DNA from: Nonomuraea sp.
Lineage (GTDB): Bacteria; Actinomycetota; Actinomycetes; Streptosporangiales; Streptosporangiaceae
Assembly: GCA_013362835.1 (NCBI GenBank)
Contig: JABFVJ010000398.1
Span: 1-9,350 of the forward strand
Reading direction: 5' to 3'
Length of the DNA stretch: 9,350 nt
The first letter of the stretch is position 1, and every line of letters begins with the position of its first letter. The notes beneath the pieces are model-generated. The model had not been told where the DNA came from and ran no database searches. It saw nothing but the letters and a program-made list of their open reading frames with translations. Made by a program: the position numbers and the translations under genes. Positions 5,894 to 9,350 of this stretch are shown here, one piece after another.

Positions 5894-6882
5894 TGCCCCG
5901 TTACCTCGCCGGCCGGATCGCCGGGCTGGTCGGGCTGCTGTTCCTGGTCTGCCTGTTCACCTACCTGATCTTCTTCAAGCTGTCGGCGGACCCGGCGCTG
6001 ATGATCTGCGGCAAGACCTGCACCCCCGACCGCATCGAGCAGATCCGCACCTCGCTGGGGCTCGACGAGCCGTTCGTCACCCAGTTCTGGAACTACCTGA
6101 GCGGCCTGGTCGCCGGGCGCGACTACGGGACCGGGGCGAACCTCGTCCACTGCCCGGCGCCCTGTCTCGGCTACTCGTTCCAGACCAACCAGTCGGTGAC
6201 GCAGATGATCGTGGACCGGCTGCCGGTCAGCGCCACCGTGGCGGTGGGCGCGGCCGTGCTGTGGCTGATCGTCGGCATCGCGGCCGGGCTGCTCAGCGCG
6301 GTCAAGGAGGGCTCCTGGTGGGACAGGGCCGCCATGGGCCTGGCCCTCGGCGGCTCCAGCATCCCCAACTACGTGCTCGCCCTCGCTCTGCAGTACGTGC
6401 TGGTCGTCAAGCTGCAGATCCTGCCGTTCCCGTCGGCGGTGCCCTTCTCGGAGGACCCGGTGCTCTGGTTCCAGTCGTACCTGATGCCGTGGCTCGTCCT
6501 CGCCACCGGGTACGCCTGCCTCTACGCCCGCCTGACCAGGGCGAACGTCATCGACACGCTGGCGCAGAACTTCATGCGCACCGCGCGTTCGAAGGGCCTG
6601 AGCCCCGCGCTCACCATGCGCAGGCACGCGCTGCGTCCCGCGCTGACCCCGATCGTGACGATCTTCGGCATGGACTTCGCCGCGCTGCTCGGCGGCGCGC
6701 TGATCACCGAGACCGTCTTCGGGCTCAACGGCGTCGGCAAGATGGCCGCCGACTCCATCGCCAAGAACGACCAGCCGGTGATCATGGCGGTCACCCTGCT
6801 GGCCGCGTTCTTCGTCATGGCCGGGAACGTCATCGTCGACCTGCTCTACACCGGCCTCGACCCGAGAGTGAGGGTCCAATGA
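5893..6882 (+). CDS. DppB-like ABC importer permease with Cys pairs in its outer loop (329 aa)
   Basis: Second membrane subunit of the importer. The N-terminus RYLAGRIAGLVGLLFLVCLFTYLIFF (first helix) and LGLDEPFVTQFWNYLSGL are the DppB/OppB hallmarks. Further helices begin at about residue 112, and the EAA coupling loop is at about 226-252 (NFMRTARSKGLS...HALRPALTP). The start codon shares one base with the preceding stop (TGATG), and GGAGG lies 7 bases upstream, giving strong translation plus coupling. The large loop between helices 1 and 2, on the outer face, holds two Cys-X3-Cys pairs: C39/C43 (CGKTC) and C87/C91 (CPAPC). These suggest disulfides or metal binding. Classical enterobacterial DppB lacks this pattern as far as I recall. 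Family call firm; the meaning of the cysteines is not known. Confidence 0.93.
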   Translation: MPRYLAGRIAGLVGLLFLVCLFTYLIFFKLSADPALMICGKTCTPDRIEQIRTSLGLDEPFVTQFWNYLSGLVAGRDYGTGANLVHCPAPCLGYSFQTNQSVTQMIVDRLPVSATVAVGAAVLWLIVGIAAGLLSAVKEGSWWDRAAMGLALGGSSIPNYVLALALQYVLVVKLQILPFPSAVPFSEDPVLWFQSYLMPWLVLATGYACLYARLTRANVIDTLAQNFMRTARSKGLSPALTMRRHALRPALTPIVTIFGMDFAALLGGALITETVFGLNGVGKMAADSIAKNDQPVIMAVTLLAAFFVMAGNVIVDLLYTGLDPRVRVQ

Positions 6883-7679
6883 GCGACCTGCTCGTCGTGG
6901 AGGACCTCACGGTCACCTTCCCGACCACCCGAGGCCCCGTGGACGTGGTCAAGGACGTGTCGTTCACGGTGGGACGCAACGAGACCGTCGGCATCGTCGG
7001 CGAGTCCGGCTCCGGCAAGTCGATGACCAGCCTCGCCGTGATGGGCCTGCTGCCGCGCGGCGCGCTCACGAAGGGCAGCGTCCGGCTGGACGGCGTCGAG
7101 CTGCTCGGCCGTTCGGACCGGGAGATGCGCAGGATCAGGGGCGAGCGGACCTCGATGATCTTCCAGGACCCGCTGTCGTCACTGAACCCCTACTACACCG
7201 TCGGCCTGCAGATCGAGGAGATGTACCGGGCCCACAGGAAGTGCTCGGCGAAGACCGCGCGCAAGGTGGCCGTCGAGGCGCTGGCCCAGGTCGGCATCCC
7301 CGAGCCGGAGCGGCGGGCGGGCCACTACCCGCACCAGTTCTCCGGCGGCCAGCGGCAGCGCATCATGATCGCGATGGCGCTGGTGTGCTCGCCCGCGCTG
7401 CTCATCGCCGACGAGCCGACCACCGCGCTCGACGTGACCGTGCAGGCCCAGATCCTGCGCCTGCTCGCCGGGCTGCAGAAGGAGACCGGCACCGGCATGG
7501 TGTTCGTCACCCACGACCTGGCCGTCGTCAGCTCCATCGCCACCCGCGTGCTGGTCATGTGCCGCGGCGAACAGGTCGAGTACGGCACCGCCGAGCAGGT
7601 CTTCGCCGAGCCTAGGCACGAGTACACGCGGATGTTGCTGGAGAGCATCCCGCGCATCGACGACGAGGTGGTCCTGTGA
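6879..7679 (+). CDS. DppD-like ABC importer ATPase (266 aa)
   Basis: Cytoplasmic nucleotide-binding subunit that powers import with its DppF-like partner. Motifs in order: Walker A GESGSGKS (41-48), Q-loop with Q96 (FQDPLSSLNP), signature SGGQRQ (155-160), Walker B LLIADE (174-179), D-loop ALDV, and H-loop H212 (THDLAVV). After the ATPase core comes a remnant of the oligopeptide-transporter C-terminal motif (HEYTRMLLESIPRID), and the protein then ends. Classical DppD/OppD proteins run to about 320-340 residues with an extra C-terminal region bearing a Cys cluster, which is absent here. The ATG overlaps the permease stop as ATGA, with GAGGG 4 bases upstream. All catalytic residues are intact, so it should be an active ATPase. 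It is one of a pair, with the next gene as the likely heterodimer partner. Confidence 0.93.
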   Translation: MSDLLVVEDLTVTFPTTRGPVDVVKDVSFTVGRNETVGIVGESGSGKSMTSLAVMGLLPRGALTKGSVRLDGVELLGRSDREMRRIRGERTSMIFQDPLSSLNPYYTVGLQIEEMYRAHRKCSAKTARKVAVEALAQVGIPEPERRAGHYPHQFSGGQRQRIMIAMALVCSPALLIADEPTTALDVTVQAQILRLLAGLQKETGTGMVFVTHDLAVVSSIATRVLVMCRGEQVEYGTAEQVFAEPRHEYTRMLLESIPRIDDEVVL

Positions 7680-8494
7680 GTGACGTCCTGCTCCGCGCCC
7701 GCGACCTGACCAAGCGCTTCACCCTGGGCGGCCCGTTCGGCCGCAAGGCCGAGTTCACGGCCGTCGACGCGGTCAGCTTCGACGTACGGCTCGGCGAGAC
7801 CCTGGCGATCGTCGGCGAGTCCGGCAGCGGCAAGTCCACCAGCGCGCGCATGGTCGCCAAGCTGATGGAGCCGACGTCCGGCACGCTGGAGTTCGACGGC
7901 GCGGACATCACCCACGCCACCGGCCAGGCCCTGGCCCGGTACCGGGCGAACGTGCAGGTCGTCTTCCAGGACCCGTTCTCCTCGCTCAACCCCCGGCACA
8001 CCGTCGAGCGCATCCTCATGGCGCCGCTCGACTACCAGGGCATCGCGCCGAAGGGCGGGCGGCGGGCGTACACGGCGGAGCTGATGGAGCGGGTCGGGCT
8101 CAACCCCGACCACGCGCACCGGTACCCGGCCCAGTTCTCCGGCGGGCAGGCGCAGCGCATCGGCATCGCCCGCGCGCTCGCGGTCAACCCGAAGCTGGTG
8201 ATCTGCGACGAGGCCGTCTCCGCGCTGGACGTCTCCGTGCAGGCCCAGGTCATCGAGCTGCTGCGGCGGCTGCAGCGGGAGAGCGGGTTCAGCTACATCT
8301 TCATCGCCCACGACCTCGCGGTGGTCCGGCAGCTCGCGCAGCGGGTGGCGGTCATGTGCAAGGGCAAGATCGTGGAGCAGGGTCCGTGCGACGAGGTGTT
8401 CGCCGGCCCCCGCGACGACTACACCCGGACGTTGCTGGCCGCGATCCCACGCATCAACCCCGAGTGGGACCGCAGGAGGAGGGCCGCCTCATGA
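7676..8494 (+). CDS. DppF-like ABC importer ATPase (272 aa)
   Basis: Second nucleotide-binding subunit. Motifs: Walker A GESGSGKS (47-54), Q-loop Q98 (FQDPFSSLNP), signature SGGQAQ (155-160; the usual sixth-position context is QRQ, here QAQ), Walker B LVICDE (174-179), D-loop ALDV, and H-loop H212 (AHDLAVV). The N-terminal insertion LGGPFGRKAEFTAVDAVSF between the first strand and Walker A is typical of DppF-type rather than DppD-type subunits. The C-terminal oligopeptide motif is short (DDYTRTLLAAIPRINPEWD), ending in a basic tail RRRRAAS. The start is GTG at 7676, overlapping the previous stop as GTGA, with GAGGTGG just upstream. The length is about 50-60 residues less than classical DppF. 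It is expected to be active and to pair with the preceding ATPase. Family certain. Confidence 0.92.
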   Translation: MSDVLLRARDLTKRFTLGGPFGRKAEFTAVDAVSFDVRLGETLAIVGESGSGKSTSARMVAKLMEPTSGTLEFDGADITHATGQALARYRANVQVVFQDPFSSLNPRHTVERILMAPLDYQGIAPKGGRRAYTAELMERVGLNPDHAHRYPAQFSGGQAQRIGIARALAVNPKLVICDEAVSALDVSVQAQVIELLRRLQRESGFSYIFIAHDLAVVRQLAQRVAVMCKGKIVEQGPCDEVFAGPRDDYTRTLLAAIPRINPEWDRRRRAAS

Positions 8495-9350
8495 GCAGGA
8501 CCTACATGATGCCCGGCATGCTCGTACGCGAGCACGTCGTCCCCGTGCCGCTCGACTGGGCCGACCCGGCCCGCGGCGAGATCGAGATCTTCTTCCGCGA
8601 GTTCGCCGACCCGGCGCGCGACCGGGAGGACCTGCCGTGCCTGGTGTACCTCCAGGGCGGACCCGGCGGCAAGGGCCCGCGCCCGCTGACCGCCGACGGC
8701 TGGATCGGCCAGGCGCTCCGTACGCACCGGGTGATCCTCATGGACCAGCGCGGCACCGGCCGCAGCACCCGGATCGACGGCCGCCGCATGAGCGCCTTCG
8801 CCACCCCGCAGGAGGGCGCGGACTTCCTGGCGTGCTTCAGGGCCGACTCGATCGTGGCCGACCACGAGCACGTGCGCAGGACGTTCTTCGGCGGCCGCCG
8901 CTGGAGCACGCTCGGCCAGTCGTACGGCGGCTTCCTGACGCTGACGTACCTGTCGAAGGCTCCCGAGGGGCTGAGCGGGTGCCGCGTCACCGGCGGGCTG
9001 CCGGGGCTCGACCCGTCGGCGGCCGAGGTCTACCGGCGCACGTACCCGCGCGTCGAGGCCAAGAACAAGGAGTTCTACCGGCGTTACCCGCAGCACGTCG
9101 AGCAGGTCGCGCGCGTCGCCGACCGGCTCGCGGACGGCGGCGTGCGCCTGCCCGACGGCGACCCGTTCACCGTGCGGCGCTTGCAGTGGCTCGGCCTCGA
9201 CTTCGGCATGAAGCCCGGGTACGAGCGCATGCACTACCTGCTCGACGAGGCGTTCAACGGCGGCGAGCTGTCGGCCACGTTCCTGCACCAGGTGCTCGCG
9301 CGTACGGGCTGCGCCGACAACCCGCTGTTCGCGGCGCTCCAGGAGAGCAT
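8491..9350 (+). CDS. Prolyl aminopeptidase, alpha/beta hydrolase family S33, N-terminal part (right edge cuts it)
   Basis: Serine peptidase that removes an N-terminal proline from peptides. 286 codons are present and the frame is open at the edge. Visible marks: oxyanion-hole motif QGGPG at 55-59 followed by GKGPRP; the family-typical DQRGTGRS at 85-92; and the nucleophile elbow GQSYGG at 142-147 with catalytic S144. The Asp and His of the triad should lie beyond the edge. The long insert after the elbow (through VYRRTYPRVEAKN...FYRRYPQHVE...LQWLGLDFGM) and the QGGPG...PRP pattern resemble the larger (about 425-residue) prolyl aminopeptidases of Aeromonas sobria type, which are reported to accept hydroxyproline as well (from memory). 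There is no signal peptide, so it is cytoplasmic. Its ATG overlaps the ATPase stop (ATGA), with AGGAGGAGGG 7 bases upstream, which makes it part of the operon. This placement suggests it works on peptides the transporter brings in. Confidence 0.9.
   Translation, partial: MSRTYMMPGMLVREHVVPVPLDWADPARGEIEIFFREFADPARDREDLPCLVYLQGGPGGKGPRPLTADGWIGQALRTHRVILMDQRGTGRSTRIDGRRMSAFATPQEGADFLACFRADSIVADHEHVRRTFFGGRRWSTLGQSYGGFLTLTYLSKAPEGLSGCRVTGGLPGLDPSAAEVYRRTYPRVEAKNKEFYRRYPQHVEQVARVADRLADGGVRLPDGDPFTVRRLQWLGLDFGMKPGYERMHYLLDEAFNGGELSATFLHQVLARTGCADNPLFAALQES

Noticed and set aside
5746..6879. Long minus-strand open frame opposite the B permease
   Set aside because: His/Arg/Asp/Glu-rich shadow of a hydrophobic gene, without family resemblance.
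1..9350. tRNA, rRNA, CRISPR array, insertion sequence, phage or toxin-antitoxin genes
   Set aside because: Looked for on both strands; no regularly spaced repeats, transposase motifs, terminal inverted repeats, or tRNA-like cloverleaf sequences were seen.

Overview
The window comes from a high-GC actinobacterium. The signs are G/C-rich third codon positions, no TTA codon in any gene called here, genes packed with 4-base overlaps, a lipoprotein signal of actinobacterial style and a probable leaderless promoter. A Streptosporangiaceae-like host (Nonomuraea type) is a guess from style only.

Left part (1-949, all minus strand): the N-terminal 222 codons of a membrane acyltransferase of the acyltransferase-3 family, running off the left edge, and upstream of it a 68-residue two-helix membrane protein of unknown function. 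A GC-only hairpin and a promoter placed for leaderless transcription lie between them, so they may be separate transcription units.

Intergenic part (950-1335): a divergent control region. Its left two thirds are very GC-rich and hold two copies of a 15-base direct repeat. Its right third is distinctly AT-richer and holds two inverted repeats, a plausible promoter (TTGGCA, 18 bases, TAATGT) and the ribosome-binding site of the first plus-strand gene.

Main part (1336-9350, all plus strand): one apparent seven-gene operon. The order is a cytoplasmic GH127-family beta-L-arabinofuranosidase with the full Zn/Cys catalytic set; a family-5 solute-binding lipoprotein; DppC-like and DppB-like permeases (in that order); two ABC ATPases (DppD-like, DppF-like); and a prolyl aminopeptidase of peptidase family S33, cut by the right edge. 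From the second permease onward, genes overlap as TGATG, ATGA, GTGA and ATGA, which suggests translational coupling and one pathway.

Main proposal (inference): the operon imports and dismantles arabinosylated hydroxyproline/proline-rich peptides, such as those from plant extensins. The peptide-type ABC importer would bring in short Hyp-arabinoside glycopeptides, the signal-less GH127 would remove beta-L-arabinofuranose inside the cell, and the prolyl aminopeptidase would remove the exposed N-terminal Pro/Hyp. Each part has family precedent. I do not recall this exact combination being described as a unit.
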